This document shows, one piece after another, positions 35,608 to 44,895 of a stretch of 64,000 nucleotides of DNA (the first letter of the stretch is position 1; the number at the start of each line of letters is the position of its first letter). The position numbers and the translations under genes are program-made. This stretch comes from Massilia sp. erpn (GTDB taxonomy: Bacteria > Pseudomonadota > Gammaproteobacteria > Burkholderiales > Burkholderiaceae_D): the NCBI RefSeq assembly GCF_024400215.1, contig NZ_CP053748.1, positions 6,076,001-6,140,000 of the forward strand, read 5' to 3'. The notes below the pieces were generated by a model. That model was not told the DNA's origin. It saw only the letters and a program-made list of their open reading frames with translations, and ran no database searches.

Positions 35608-36597
35608 TTAATTGACGGATTTACCATCACCCAATATCTGGACTATGGTCGTTTGAAATTTCTCCGATTCATCGTGATGAATCTGATGTCCGGAGTTTTC
35701 AAATAAGAACAGCCCCTTCTTTGGCGCCTGCAATTTCGCAAAATAATCTTGCGTGATTCTCGTGGACGTTTGAATGTCGTTTTTTCCAACAAAGAAATAG
35801 ATTGGACAGTCAACCTTCTTCAAAGTCTTTGGCAAATCGGTATTCATCACCTCGTTCCATACAGGCGACCAGGTTTTGGACCACTGGAGAAAACCGGCCC
35901 TGAACCCATCGCTTGTGACATTCTTCTTCCCATCCTTATAAAAAAGCCATTTCCTCAAATAAAACAGGTCTTCATCGGTTTTGAAAGGAATGTTCACACT
36001 GGCCAATTCCTTGCTGGCGAGGGCATTGTCTTGAAAATATGCTTTCAGAATTTCAAGCGACTCCTTTTCGCTTGCCAACTGGCTGACGACGGGATTGGAG
36101 GCAAAATACGCGTGCAGCAATTCCGGATGGTTTTTAACGATATGGAATCCCAAGACGTTACCCCAGGAGCTTCCCAGCAAATAGATTTTCTGCTGGTTTA
36201 ATTTCTTTCTAACAAACTCCACAACCTGGAGCGTATCCTCCTGCATTTGACCAACCGATGGCTGGACTGGCGAAGGATTCAATTTCAACGTTTTGCCGGC
36301 ATCCCTTTGATCCCATTGAACAATCGTAAATTTGTCCTTTAAAACGCCCGTAAAAGACTCCGCATTATTCATCAGGGAACTGCCCGGCCCGCCAGACAAA
36401 AATAGCAGCACCGGCTTGCTTGCATCATTTGTCTTGATTTGCACGAACTGCTTGATCCCGCCGATTTCGGGCGTCAGCAGCTCATCGATTTCAGTGGAAA
36501 GGTTTTTCGGCTCCGGCTCTTTGATATGTTGAGCTTTGCATCCGAAAAATGGAGTCATGACCGCAAACAACGCTACGAGCAAGTGTTTTTTCATCAT
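35608..36597 (-). CDS. A+T-rich alpha/beta-hydrolase lipoprotein (peptidase S33-like)
   Basis: A 329-residue hydrolase with lipoprotein-type signal ending FFGC (Cys20) followed by KAQ. The proline-iminopeptidase-like features are the oxyanion stretch LSGGPGSS, VQWDQRDAGKT, nucleophile S144 in GSSWGN, aspartate in FVGKNDIQT and histidine in ENSGHQIHHDE. The gene is clearly richer in A+T than everything around it, uses Lys/Asn/Phe-rich wording, and has no recognisable Shine-Dalgarno sequence. All three traits are usual in Bacteroidota, so I infer recent transfer from there. Substrate unknown. Confidence 0.85.
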   Translation of the reverse strand: MMKKHLLVALFAVMTPFFGCKAQHIKEPEPKNLSTEIDELLTPEIGGIKQFVQIKTNDASKPVLLFLSGGPGSSLMNNAESFTGVLKDKFTIVQWDQRDAGKTLKLNPSPVQPSVGQMQEDTLQVVEFVRKKLNQQKIYLLGSSWGNVLGFHIVKNHPELLHAYFASNPVVSQLASEKESLEILKAYFQDNALASKELASVNIPFKTDEDLFYLRKWLFYKDGKKNVTSDGFRAGFLQWSKTWSPVWNEVMNTDLPKTLKKVDCPIYFFVGKNDIQTSTRITQDYFAKLQAPKKGLFLFENSGHQIHHDESEKFQTTIVQILGDGKSVN

Positions 36598-36688
36598 AGG
36601 ATTTAGAGTTGTGGATATCAGACCGGAACCGCGCTGTTCACTTTATCACCACTTGCGGCACGCCCCTAGCAACATCGCCGGACGCAAT

Positions 36689-37693
36689 TTACGCCCACGC
36701 AGGACGAAGCGGTGGTTCCTGCATTTTCGCAATTTGCTCCCGAAGCTCAAGAATACGGTCTTGCCAGTAGCGCACCGTACCGAACCAGGGGAAGGCGACG
36801 GGGAAGGCGGGGTCGGACCAACGACGGGCAATCCAGGCGCTATAGTGAAGCAGGCGCAAGGTACGCAGTGCCTCGATCAGCTGCAGCTCCCGGTCATCGA
36901 ATTCGCTAAAGGTCTCGTAACCACGCAGGAGTGCAGCGAGCTGCTTGCGCGCATCGGCCTCATCGCCCGATAGCAGCATCCACAGGTCTTGGATGGCCGG
37001 CCCCGAGCGGCTATCGTCAAAGTCGACAAAATGGGGGCCGTCGTCAGTCCACAAAACGTTCCCGGCATGGCAGTCGCCATGCAGTCGCAACATCTGAACA
37101 TTGCCCGCGCGTTGATACGCGCTACTGACCGCCTCCAACGCCTGGTCTGCGACGCTGATCCAGGCGGTTCGCAATTCTTCTGGCAGCCAACTGCCGTCAA
37201 GCAGGAATTGGCGCGACGCAAAACCAAAACTTTGAATGTCGAGAGCGGGGCGCGCCTGATAGACGCTGGTCGCGCCTATGGCGTGAATGCGGCCGAGGAA
37301 ACGCCCCATCCACTCAAGCGTGCCCTCCCGGTCCAATTCCGGCGCCCGGCCGCCGCGTTTCGTGAAGACGGCAAACCGGTGCCCTTCAAAATGGTGCAGG
37401 GTGCGCTCACTGAAACTTAAAGGCGGAACAACCGGAATCTCATCCCCGGCCAAATCCAGCGTAAAGCTGTGCTCTTCAAGGATGGCGGCATCGCTCCAGC
37501 GCCCGGGCCGATAAAACTTGACCACGTATTGCTTGCTGTCCTCGCTCCATACCTGATAGACGCGATTCTCGAAACTGTTCAACTGATGGAGGCGGCCATC
37601 GCAGGCGATCCCCAGGCTTTCTATTGCGCTGAACATGCACTCAGGAGTCAGGTCGGCATATGGTGTTTCGATATTTTCTTGTTTGATATCCAC
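36689..37693 (-). CDS. srkA: Stress response kinase SrkA (YihE/RdoA)
   Basis: A 334-residue serine/threonine kinase of the YihE family. It begins with ADLTPECMFSAIESLG and LNSFENRVYQVWSEDSKQYVVKFYRPGRW (ATP-binding lysine in VVKFYRP), continues with a catalytic LHGDCHAGNVLW loop and the metal-binding aspartates in HFVDFDDSRSGPAIQDLWML, and ends with the typical WIARRWSDPAFP. SrkA protects cells from envelope and oxidative stress by phosphorylating protein targets. The start is a GTG at 37691-37693; the ribosome-binding site is weak. Family length is normal. Confidence 0.93.
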   Translation of the reverse strand: MDIKQENIETPYADLTPECMFSAIESLGIACDGRLHQLNSFENRVYQVWSEDSKQYVVKFYRPGRWSDAAILEEHSFTLDLAGDEIPVVPPLSFSERTLHHFEGHRFAVFTKRGGRAPELDREGTLEWMGRFLGRIHAIGATSVYQARPALDIQSFGFASRQFLLDGSWLPEELRTAWISVADQALEAVSSAYQRAGNVQMLRLHGDCHAGNVLWTDDGPHFVDFDDSRSGPAIQDLWMLLSGDEADARKQLAALLRGYETFSEFDDRELQLIEALRTLRLLHYSAWIARRWSDPAFPVAFPWFGTVRYWQDRILELREQIAKMQEPPLRPAWA

Positions 37694-37838
37694 GGGAGAG
37701 TCACTTGATAACGTTGGTCACGCATCCGATGCAAGGATGGTAGGCCGGGGGAATTCCGCATGCCGCCACGGTAAAGGTGGGAAAGGGGGCGGCGACAGCG
37801 TATACTAGCGCCTTCCATCAAAATACAGAGCAAAAACC

Positions 37839-38528
37839 ATGCAACTCGACCAGCCCCTGAGCGAAAAAGAATTCGACGAACTCGACCAGTTCCTGCTGAG
37901 CGACCGCAGCCCCGAAGACTCCATGACCATGGACCATCTGCACGGCTACCTGACGGCCATCGCCATCGGTCCCGAAACCATCATGCCGGCCGAATGGCTG
38001 CCGCGCGTGTGGGGCGAAGACGGCAAGCAAGCGCCCAAATTCAAGAACGGCAAGGAAGAGGAACGCATCGTCAACCTGATCATGCGCTTCATGAACGAAG
38101 TGCTGGTGACGTTTGAAGTCGCGCCCAAGGAATTCGAACCGCTGTTCGTCGAGCACGAACATGAAGGCCAGACCCTGATCGACGCCGAAGCCTGGTGCTG
38201 GGGCTTCTGGGAAGGCATGGAGCTGCGTTCCGGCTCCTGGGACGAGATCTGGGATTCCGAGATTGCCGACCTGATGCAGCCGATCTACCTGCTGGGCGCT
38301 GACGAAATCAAGGAAGAGGAACTGCCCCTGGTCGAAGATCCGCACAAGGCGCATAAATTGGCGCTGGACCTGGAAGCGAATCTGCCGACCATCCACAAAT
38401 TCTGGGTGCCGCGCCGCAAGGCCGGCGTCAGCACCGTCAAGCGCGAAGACCCCAAAGTCGGCCGCAACGACGACTGCCCCTGCGGCAGCGGCAAAAAATA
38501 CAAGAAATGCCACGGCGCCGACGCCTGA
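37839..38528 (+). CDS. UPF0149/YecA-like protein with C-terminal SEC-C motif
   Basis: A 229-residue protein. Residues 1-200 have the UPF0149 pattern: [58 protein letters not shown] and a helical continuation. The end [19 protein letters not shown] is a SEC-C zinc motif, found in SecA and many ribosome- or protein-associated factors. In E. coli, YecA of this class binds ribosomes and SecA substrates. Start at 37839; the promoter side is shared with divergent srkA. Confidence 0.9.
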   Translation: MQLDQPLSEKEFDELDQFLLSDRSPEDSMTMDHLHGYLTAIAIGPETIMPAEWLPRVWGEDGKQAPKFKNGKEEERIVNLIMRFMNEVLVTFEVAPKEFEPLFVEHEHEGQTLIDAEAWCWGFWEGMELRSGSWDEIWDSEIADLMQPIYLLGADEIKEEELPLVEDPHKAHKLALDLEANLPTIHKFWVPRRKAGVSTVKREDPKVGRNDDCPCGSGKKYKKCHGADA

Positions 38529-38557
38529 GTCCGCTTCCCCTTTGATCTAGCACAAAA

Positions 38558-38596
38558 AATGTCCCACCCTGGTGTCAGGCACTGGGGTAGGACATT
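38558..38596. repeat. Palindromic intergenic repeat, copy B1
   Basis: 39 bases: AATGTCC-ACCCTGGTG ... then ACTGGGGTAGGACATT, a slightly imperfect palindrome of the A/B family. Located between convergent genes. Confidence 0.85.
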
Positions 38597-38614
38597 CTTT
38601 GATTCAGCTCAAAC

Positions 38615-38653
38615 AATGTCCGACTCTGGTGCCTGACACCAGGGTGGGACATT
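38615..38653. repeat. Palindromic intergenic repeat, copy B2
   Basis: 39 bases with arms AATGTCC-ACTCTGGTG and CACCAGGGT-GGACATT around CCTGA, followed by TTTGATTTGGCGCAAA as after A2. It is nearly identical to A2, 5.6 kb away. Confidence 0.88.
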
Positions 38654-38684
38654 GTTTGATTTGGCGCAAACAGGCGGTGGGGGG

Positions 38685-39269
38685 TTACAGCTTGATGAAG
38701 TGCTCGCGGTAGTGCTTCAGTTCTTCGATGGATTCGAGGATGTCGGCCAGCGCGGTGTGCTTCTGGGCTTTTTTGAAGCTGGAGACCACTTCCGGCTTCC
38801 AGCGGCGGCCCAGCTCCTTCAACGTGGAGACGTCGACGTTGCGGTAGTGGAAGAAGGCTTCGAGCTTTGGCATGTAGCGCACCATGAAGCGGCGGTCCTG
38901 GCCGATGGTGTTGCCGCACATCGGCGATTTGCCCTGCGGTACCCATTGCTTCATGAAGGCGATGAACTCGGCTTCGGCCTGGGCTTCGCTGATGGTCGAG
39001 GCTTTGACGCGGTCGATCAGGCCGGAGCGGCCGTGCGTGCCCTTGTTCCAGGAATCCATGGCGTCCAGCGTGGCGTCGGACTGGTGGATGGCCAGGACCG
39101 GGCCTTCGGCCAGCACGTTCAGGTGCATGTCGGTGACAACCATTGCCACTTCGATAATGCGGTCGGTGTCCGGCTCCAGGCCGGTCATCTCCATATCGAC
39201 CCAGACCAGGTTCATTTCATTTGGACGGGGAGCGGCAGCGGTTGCAGTGACTTGGTTCTCTTGTGACAT
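38685..39269 (-). CDS. orn: Oligoribonuclease
   Basis: A 194-residue DEDDh 3'-5' exoribonuclease that degrades very short RNAs, including the pGpG left by c-di-GMP breakdown. The motifs are [27 protein letters not shown] (DxE), [16 protein letters not shown], and [17 protein letters not shown] with the final [18 protein letters not shown] (histidine and aspartate). Length is standard. Start at 39269 is preceded by GAGAGA. Divergent from the M48 protease gene. Given the two GGDEF proteins and Wsp system here, its pGpG role is relevant. Confidence 0.96.
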   Translation of the reverse strand: MSQENQVTATAAAPRPNEMNLVWVDMEMTGLEPDTDRIIEVAMVVTDMHLNVLAEGPVLAIHQSDATLDAMDSWNKGTHGRSGLIDRVKASTISEAQAEAEFIAFMKQWVPQGKSPMCGNTIGQDRRFMVRYMPKLEAFFHYRNVDVSTLKELGRRWKPEVVSSFKKAQKHTALADILESIEELKHYREHFIKL

Positions 39270-39321
39270 AATTCTCTCTCGGCATGGCCTAAACAATCCG
39301 CCATTTTCTCACAGGCATAGA

Positions 39322-40593
39322 ATGTATTCACACGCGTTTTCGATTTTGTTTGTTTCTTTCCTGGCGCTGACCCTGGTGCTGCGCTTCTGGCTCGCCTCGC
39401 GCCACATCCGCCACGTGCTGTCGCACCGCGCCGCCGTGCCGGCCGAATTCGCGGAAAAAATCCCGCTGGCGGCACACCAGAAGGCGGCCGATTACACGGT
39501 GGCCAAGACCAAGTTCGGCATGCTGACCATGCTGGTGAATACCGCCATCCTGATCGGCTTCACGCTGCTGGGCGGCCTGCAATGGCTGTCGGTCGAGGTG
39601 TATAAGCTGAGCGGCGGCGGCATGGGCTACCAGATCGGCCTGATCGTCGCCTTCGCCCTGCTCTCCGGCCTCTTGGAGCTGCCGTTCGACTACTACCGCC
39701 AGTTCAATCTGGAGCAGGACTTCGGCTTCAACAAGATGAGCAAAGCCCTCTTCCTCAAGGATCTGCTGACCAATACCCTGGTGGGCGCGGCGATCGGCCT
39801 GCCGCTGGTGTGGGTGGTGCTGACCCTGATGGAGAAAAGCGGCGAATTGTGGTGGCTGTATGCCTGGTTTGTGTGGAGTGGCTTCCAGCTCCTGATGATG
39901 GTGCTGTTCCCGACCGTGATTGCACCTCTGTTCAATAAATTCACGCCGCTGGCCGACGAGTCGCTGAAGTCACGCATCGAAGGCTTGATGCAGCGCGTGG
40001 GCTTCGCCTCCAAAGGCCTGTTCGTGATGGACGGCTCGAAACGCAGCGCGCACGGCAACGCCTACTTCTCCGGCTTCGGCGCCAACAAGCGCATCGTCTT
40101 CTTCGACACCCTGCTCTCGCGCCTGGCGCCGCAGGAGATCGAGGCGGTGCTGGCGCATGAACTGGGCCACTTCAAGCTGAAACACATCATCAAGCGCATC
40201 GCCATGATGTTCGCCGTCTCGCTGGCCTTCCTGGCCCTGCTCGGCTTCCTGAAAAACCAGGTGTGGTTCTTCACTGGCCTGGGCGTGGCGCCGCTGATCG
40301 TGCCGGGCCAGAGCAACGACGGCATGGCCCTGATCCTGTTCATGCTGACCCTGCCCGTGTTCACCTTCGTGTTCGGCCCTTTGACGTCGCTCAGCTCGCG
40401 CAAGCATGAATTCGAGGCCGACGCTTTCGCCGCCCATCACACCGATGCGCGCGACCTGGTGTCGGCCCTGGTCAAGATGTATGAGGACAATGCCTCGACC
40501 CTGACCCCGGACCCGCTGCACTCGGCCTTCTACGATTCGCATCCGCCGGCCAGCGTGCGCATCCGCCAATTGAATCTGGCGGTGGCTCCATGA
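39322..40593 (+). CDS. M48-family membrane zinc peptidase (Ste24-like)
   Basis: A 423-residue integral membrane protease like the CAAX-processing Ste24 enzymes. Six or seven helices surround the zinc site HELGHFKLKHIIKR, with the third ligand region SSRKHEFEADAFAA and a lid-like ELPFDYYRQFNLEQDFGFN stretch. It likely clears or processes membrane proteins or lipoproteins. Start at 39322; a longer frame upstream overlaps orn and is not used. Its stop overlaps phhB in ATGA, so they form an operon with rsgA. Confidence 0.93.
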   Translation: MYSHAFSILFVSFLALTLVLRFWLASRHIRHVLSHRAAVPAEFAEKIPLAAHQKAADYTVAKTKFGMLTMLVNTAILIGFTLLGGLQWLSVEVYKLSGGGMGYQIGLIVAFALLSGLLELPFDYYRQFNLEQDFGFNKMSKALFLKDLLTNTLVGAAIGLPLVWVVLTLMEKSGELWWLYAWFVWSGFQLLMMVLFPTVIAPLFNKFTPLADESLKSRIEGLMQRVGFASKGLFVMDGSKRSAHGNAYFSGFGANKRIVFFDTLLSRLAPQEIEAVLAHELGHFKLKHIIKRIAMMFAVSLAFLALLGFLKNQVWFFTGLGVAPLIVPGQSNDGMALILFMLTLPVFTFVFGPLTSLSSRKHEFEADAFAAHHTDARDLVSALVKMYEDNASTLTPDPLHSAFYDSHPPASVRIRQLNLAVAP

Positions 40594-40943
40594 GCGCGGC
40601 CATCCGCGATGCCGCCGCGCTGCGCGCCCTGGACTGCGCCCACGCCACGCAAGCCCTGGCTGCGGCTGAAGCTGCGCGCCTGGCTGCCCTGCTGGACGGC
40701 TGGCAGATCGAACAGGGCAAGCTGGCCAAGACCTTCGGCTTCGCCAACTATTACGAGACCATGGCTTTTGTGAACGCGCTGGCCTTCATCGCCCACGGCC
40801 AGGACCACCATCCCGAGCTGACGGTCGGCTATAAAAACTGCGCCGTGCGCTACGACACCCATTCGGTGGGCGGCCTCTCGCTCAACGATTTCATCTGCGC
40901 GGCCCGCATCGACACCTTGCGGCAGAAGGCGGTGCAGGCATGA
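40590..40943 (+). CDS. phhB: Pterin-4a-carbinolamine dehydratase
   Basis: A 117-residue enzyme that recycles tetrahydrobiopterin by dehydrating 4a-hydroxytetrahydropterin. The active-site block [49 protein letters not shown] matches the family. The N-terminal part is a little longer than usual. Overlaps both neighbours by four bases (ATGA), showing a translationally coupled operon. Confidence 0.93.
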   Translation: MSAAIRDAAALRALDCAHATQALAAAEAARLAALLDGWQIEQGKLAKTFGFANYYETMAFVNALAFIAHGQDHHPELTVGYKNCAVRYDTHSVGGLSLNDFICAARIDTLRQKAVQA

Positions 40944-41836
40944 GCAAGACGATTCGCCTCGGCACCATCATCGCCGCCCACGGCCGCCACTACCTGGCCG
41001 AATCGGAGGGCGTGCGCCTGCAATGCGTCACGCGCGGCAAGAAGACCAATGTGGCGGTGGGCGACAGCGTGCGCCTGACCCTGACCTCGCCCGACCAGGC
41101 GGTGATCGACGCCATCGAAGAGCGCAAGACCCTGCTCTACCGCTCCGACCAGTACAAGTCCAAGCTGCTGGCGGCGAACTTGACGCAGCTGTTTATCGTG
41201 GTCGCCACCGAACCGAGTTTTTCCGACGACCTGGTGTCGCGCTCCCTGGTGGCGGCGGAAGCGGCCGGCATCACTGCGCACCTGATCCTGAACAAGACCG
41301 ACGTCACCGATTCCCTGCCGCGCGCGCGCGAACGGCTGCAGGTGTATACGGCCATGGGCTATCCGCTGCACGAAGTGTCGGCGCGCGCCGAGCCGGAAGC
41401 CACGGTGGCCAAGCTGGCGCCGCTGCTGGCCGGCCAGTCCTCCATCCTGATCGGCCAGTCCGGCATGGGAAAGTCCTCGCTGATCAATCTCTTGGTGCCG
41501 GATGCCGATATCGCCACGCGCGAAATCAGCGAGGCGCTCGACACCGGCAAGCACACCACCACCTTCACCCGCCTGTACCACCTGGGCGAGGATGGCTGCG
41601 TGATCGATTCGCCGGGCTTCCAGGAATTCGGCCTGTACCATTTGAGCGAAGGCATGCTGGAGCGGGCTTTCCGCGACTTCGCGCCACACCTTGGACATTG
41701 CAAGTTCTACAACTGCCGCCACCTGAGCGAACCACAATGCAGCGTGCTGGCGGCCGTCGAAGAAGGCAAGATCGCGCGCATGCGCCACACTTTATACGGC
41801 CAGCTGCTGCACGAATCCGCACAAACGCTTTATTAA
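40940..41836 (+). CDS. rsgA: Ribosome small subunit-dependent GTPase A
   Basis: A 298-residue circularly permuted GTPase that assists late 30S maturation. An OB-fold N-terminus ([22 protein letters not shown]) precedes the G domain with G4 LNKTDV, G1 [15 protein letters not shown]2-like TTTF and G3 [10 protein letters not shown], and the end has the zinc ligands C-H-C in [17 protein letters not shown]. Third gene of the M48-phhB-rsgA operon. Confidence 0.97.
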   Translation: MSKTIRLGTIIAAHGRHYLAESEGVRLQCVTRGKKTNVAVGDSVRLTLTSPDQAVIDAIEERKTLLYRSDQYKSKLLAANLTQLFIVVATEPSFSDDLVSRSLVAAEAAGITAHLILNKTDVTDSLPRARERLQVYTAMGYPLHEVSARAEPEATVAKLAPLLAGQSSILIGQSGMGKSSLINLLVPDADIATREISEALDTGKHTTTFTRLYHLGEDGCVIDSPGFQEFGLYHLSEGMLERAFRDFAPHLGHCKFYNCRHLSEPQCSVLAAVEEGKIARMRHTLYGQLLHESAQTLY

Positions 41837-41913
41837 TGTAACTCACCCCGCACAGCCGGCGCCTGCTGCCTTACAATGCTTTGCATTGGCTTGCAAAGCC
41901 GGCACTAACGGGA

Positions 41914-44760
41914 ATGACGATGGAGATGTTCGCTGTCGATGACGACGTGGCGCAATGGGAGCTGGCCCTCTTGCCCTTGCGTGGCGTCGCCCGTCTGCCG
42001 GTGCTGCTGCCGCTGGCCTGGCATCTGCGCCAGCGCGACAGCGCGCGCGCCGAAGCCTTCGCCGCCGAAGCCCTGGCCCTGCTGGCACAAACCCGTCTCG
42101 ATGCCGATGCCTGTAGCCTGATCAGTGCCCGCCTGCACCTGGTGCAGGGCGAGGCGCGCTGGCTGCAGGGCCGCCTGGACGAAGCGGCCGCGCTGGCGGC
42201 CCAGGCGCTGGCGGCGGCGCAAGCCCTGGACGATCCCGCCAGCCGCGGCGACGCCCATTGGCTGCAAGCCTGGATCGCCGTCGACCGCGGCGAACACCGG
42301 CGCTGCGACGAGGAATTGGCGCTGTGCGCGGAAGCCGCGCGCGGCGCCGGCGACCAGGAAAGGCTGGCCGTGGCAGAAGGCGCCAGCGCGCGCTGGGCCG
42401 TCCTGCACGATCCGCGCGCCGCGGCGGTGCGCTGGGGTGCCCACTTCGCGCGCAAGACCGAGCGCCTGTCGCTGGCCGCCGCCACCTGGATCAGCGACTA
42501 TATGGGCCTGGCCGCCAGCCAGGTCAACGACTTCGGCGCCGCCGCCAGCCACTACATCCACTGCTACGAATCGGCGCTGGAAACCGGCCAGCTGCGCGCC
42601 GCCATCATCGCCGCCACCAATATCGGCGAAGACTTCTGCATCCTCAACGACCACCATGCGGCGCTGGAATGGATGCAGTGCGCGCTCGACCTGGCGCGCC
42701 CCACCGGCTGGCCGCGCAGCATCGGCGCCTGCCTGATGCACACCGCCGACACCATGCGCCGCCTGGGCCGCATGGACGCCGCCGACGAGCTGCTGCGCGA
42801 GGCGCTGGCGATCCTGGCCCCCGTGTCCGGCGCGCGCAGCTATGCCATCGCCCTGCAGTATCTGGGCGACCTCTCGCTCGACCGCAGCCAGCATTCCTCG
42901 GCGCTGGATGCCTTCCTGCGCCTGCAGGGCCGGGCCGAAGTCCTGAACCAGCCCGACTTTCTGAGCGTGGCGCGGCGCGGCCAGGCGCATGCCCTGTCCT
43001 GCCTGGGCCGCGCCCAGGAGGCGCTGGATACCGCGCTGGACGCCGTGCATCTGGCGGCCGAGGAAGGCAATGCCCATCACCAGATCGCCGCGCTGCGCGT
43101 GCTGGCGCTGATCTACAGCCAGCACGCGCTGCCGCCGCCGCAAGGCATGACGGCGCTGAATCCGCCGCTGCACTATCTGCACCAGGCCTTGCACGTGGCC
43201 GCCACGGTGGACGGCTATATCGTGCCGGGCGACCTGTACGAAGCCCTGGCCCACGAATACGCGCGCGCCGCCCATTACGAACAGGCTTACGAGATGGCGC
43301 TGGCCGCCAGCGCCGCGCGCGAACGCACCCACAGCCAGGAAGCCACCAACCGCGCCATCGCCATGCAGGTGCACCACCAGACCGAGCATGCGCGCGCCGA
43401 AGGCCATCACCACCGCGAGCTGGCGGCGTCCGAAGCGCGCCGCGCCGAGGTGCTGCAGCAGACCAGCGCCACGCTGGAACGCCTGTCGGCCATCGGCCAG
43501 GAAGTGACCACCCACCTGGACGCCGGCGCCGTGTTCCGCGTGCTGAACCGCCATGTGCATGCCCTGCTCGCGGCCAATACCTTCGTCATCTACCTGTGCG
43601 ACCCGGACGGGGCGCGCCTGAGCCGCGCCTTCGGCGTGGAGGATGGTCAGTCCCTGCCCGAGAACTCGCTGCCGCTCGACCATCCCACCGCCTACTCGGT
43701 GCGCTGCCTGCTGGAGCGGCGCGAAATCTACCTGGAGAACACGGCCCACCTGCAGCATCCGGTGGCCGCCGTCACGCCCGGCACGCAAGTCAGCGTCAGC
43801 GCCCTCTTCGTGCCGCTGCTGGCGGGCGAGCGCGTGCTGGGCGTGATGACGGTGCAGGCCATGCACGCCAATGCCTATGGCGAGCGCGAAAGGCTGATCT
43901 TCCGCACCCTGTGCGCCTATGGCGCCATCGCGCTGGACAACGCCCACGCCTACCGCCAGCTGAAGGACGCGCAAAGCCAGCTGGTCTCGCAGGAAAAACT
44001 GGCGGCCCTGGGCTCCCTGATGGCGGGCGTGGCGCACGAGCTGAATACGCCGATCGGCAACAGCCTGCTGATCGCCAGCACCCTGGAACACAAGACGGCC
44101 GACCTGGAGGTGGCGATGAACGGCCCCGGCCTGCGCCGCTCCGAACTGGCGGCCTATATCGCCGATGCGCGCAAGGCCTCCGAGCTGGTGATGCGCGGCC
44201 TGCACAGCGCGGCCGACCTGGTAAACAGTTTCAAGCAGGTGGCCGTGGACCGCACCACGGAGCAGCGCCGCAACTTCAATCTGCACCAGGTCACGCATGA
44301 AATCGTGGCGACCATGATGAACCGCATCCGCGCCTCCAACCACAGCATCGCCTTCGAGGTGCCGCAGCTGCTGGCGCTGGACAGCTATCCCGGCCCCTTC
44401 GGCCAGGTCATCACCAATTTGATCAACAACGCCCTGCTGCACGCCTTCGAAGGCCGCGAGAACGGCCGCATGCGCCTGGAAGCCAGCACACCGGTGGAGG
44501 GCCGGGTGCAGATCTGTTTCAGCGACGACGGCGACGGCATCGCGCCCGAACACCTGGGCCGCATCTTCGATCCCTTCTTCACCACCAAGCTGGGTCAGGG
44601 CGGCAGCGGCCTGGGGCTGTCGATCAGCTATAACATCGTCAGCTCGCTGCTGGGCGGGCAGATCGCCGTCAGCAGCAGCAGCGCCGGCACCGCCTTCACG
44701 CTGGACCTGCCGCTGACGGCGCCCGTGCACGATCCGGAGCGCGCGGCTTCTATCTACTAA
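41914..44760 (+). CDS. TPR-GAF sensor histidine kinase (orphan)
   Basis: A 948-residue cytoplasmic kinase. Residues about 1-500 are tetratricopeptide-like helical repeats (many ALA/AA-rich 34-residue units), followed by a coiled linker, a GAF domain from about 530 to 670 (VFRVLNRHVHALLAANTFVIYL ... ALFVPLLAGERVLGVMTVQ), a HisKA segment with phospho-acceptor H708 (GVAHELNTPIGN) and a HATPase domain (N-box ITNLINNALLHAF, G-boxes DDGDGI and GQGGSGLGLSIS). It lacks a receiver and no response regulator is adjacent. Start chosen at ATG 41914; the same frame extends to 41881 from a TTG. Confidence 0.9.
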   Translation: MTMEMFAVDDDVAQWELALLPLRGVARLPVLLPLAWHLRQRDSARAEAFAAEALALLAQTRLDADACSLISARLHLVQGEARWLQGRLDEAAALAAQALAAAQALDDPASRGDAHWLQAWIAVDRGEHRRCDEELALCAEAARGAGDQERLAVAEGASARWAVLHDPRAAAVRWGAHFARKTERLSLAAATWISDYMGLAASQVNDFGAAASHYIHCYESALETGQLRAAIIAATNIGEDFCILNDHHAALEWMQCALDLARPTGWPRSIGACLMHTADTMRRLGRMDAADELLREALAILAPVSGARSYAIALQYLGDLSLDRSQHSSALDAFLRLQGRAEVLNQPDFLSVARRGQAHALSCLGRAQEALDTALDAVHLAAEEGNAHHQIAALRVLALIYSQHALPPPQGMTALNPPLHYLHQALHVAATVDGYIVPGDLYEALAHEYARAAHYEQAYEMALAASAARERTHSQEATNRAIAMQVHHQTEHARAEGHHHRELAASEARRAEVLQQTSATLERLSAIGQEVTTHLDAGAVFRVLNRHVHALLAANTFVIYLCDPDGARLSRAFGVEDGQSLPENSLPLDHPTAYSVRCLLERREIYLENTAHLQHPVAAVTPGTQVSVSALFVPLLAGERVLGVMTVQAMHANAYGERERLIFRTLCAYGAIALDNAHAYRQLKDAQSQLVSQEKLAALGSLMAGVAHELNTPIGNSLLIASTLEHKTADLEVAMNGPGLRRSELAAYIADARKASELVMRGLHSAADLVNSFKQVAVDRTTEQRRNFNLHQVTHEIVATMMNRIRASNHSIAFEVPQLLALDSYPGPFGQVITNLINNALLHAFEGRENGRMRLEASTPVEGRVQICFSDDGDGIAPEHLGRIFDPFFTTKLGQGGSGLGLSISYNIVSSLLGGQIAVSSSSAGTAFTLDLPLTAPVHDPERAASIY

Positions 44761-44825
44761 TCTAGCAATTCTCACACCCGCCATATTATCCACGCCGCGT
44801 CTGGCCGGGCGCCAAAGAAAACCCG

Positions 44826-44831
44826 TATAAT
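44826..44831 (+). promoter_or_regulatory. Possible -10 box of argF
   Basis: A perfect TATAAT 64 bases before the argF start codon. The expected -35 position reads GGCCGG, which is poor, so this is only a candidate. Confidence 0.35.
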
Positions 44832-44895
44832 GGTTTTTTCAAGGCTGGCCGGACGGCGCCCTGCCGTCCACGGCCACGCATCAAAAATTGCCACC

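Noticed and set aside
32962..38653. CRISPR array suspicion for the palindromic repeats
   Set aside because: Only two copies per site, each itself a palindrome, no regular spacers and no cas genes.
41905..44793. 962-codon minus-strand frame
   Set aside because: Opposite the TPR-GAF kinase, which has intact H-box, N-box and G-boxes.
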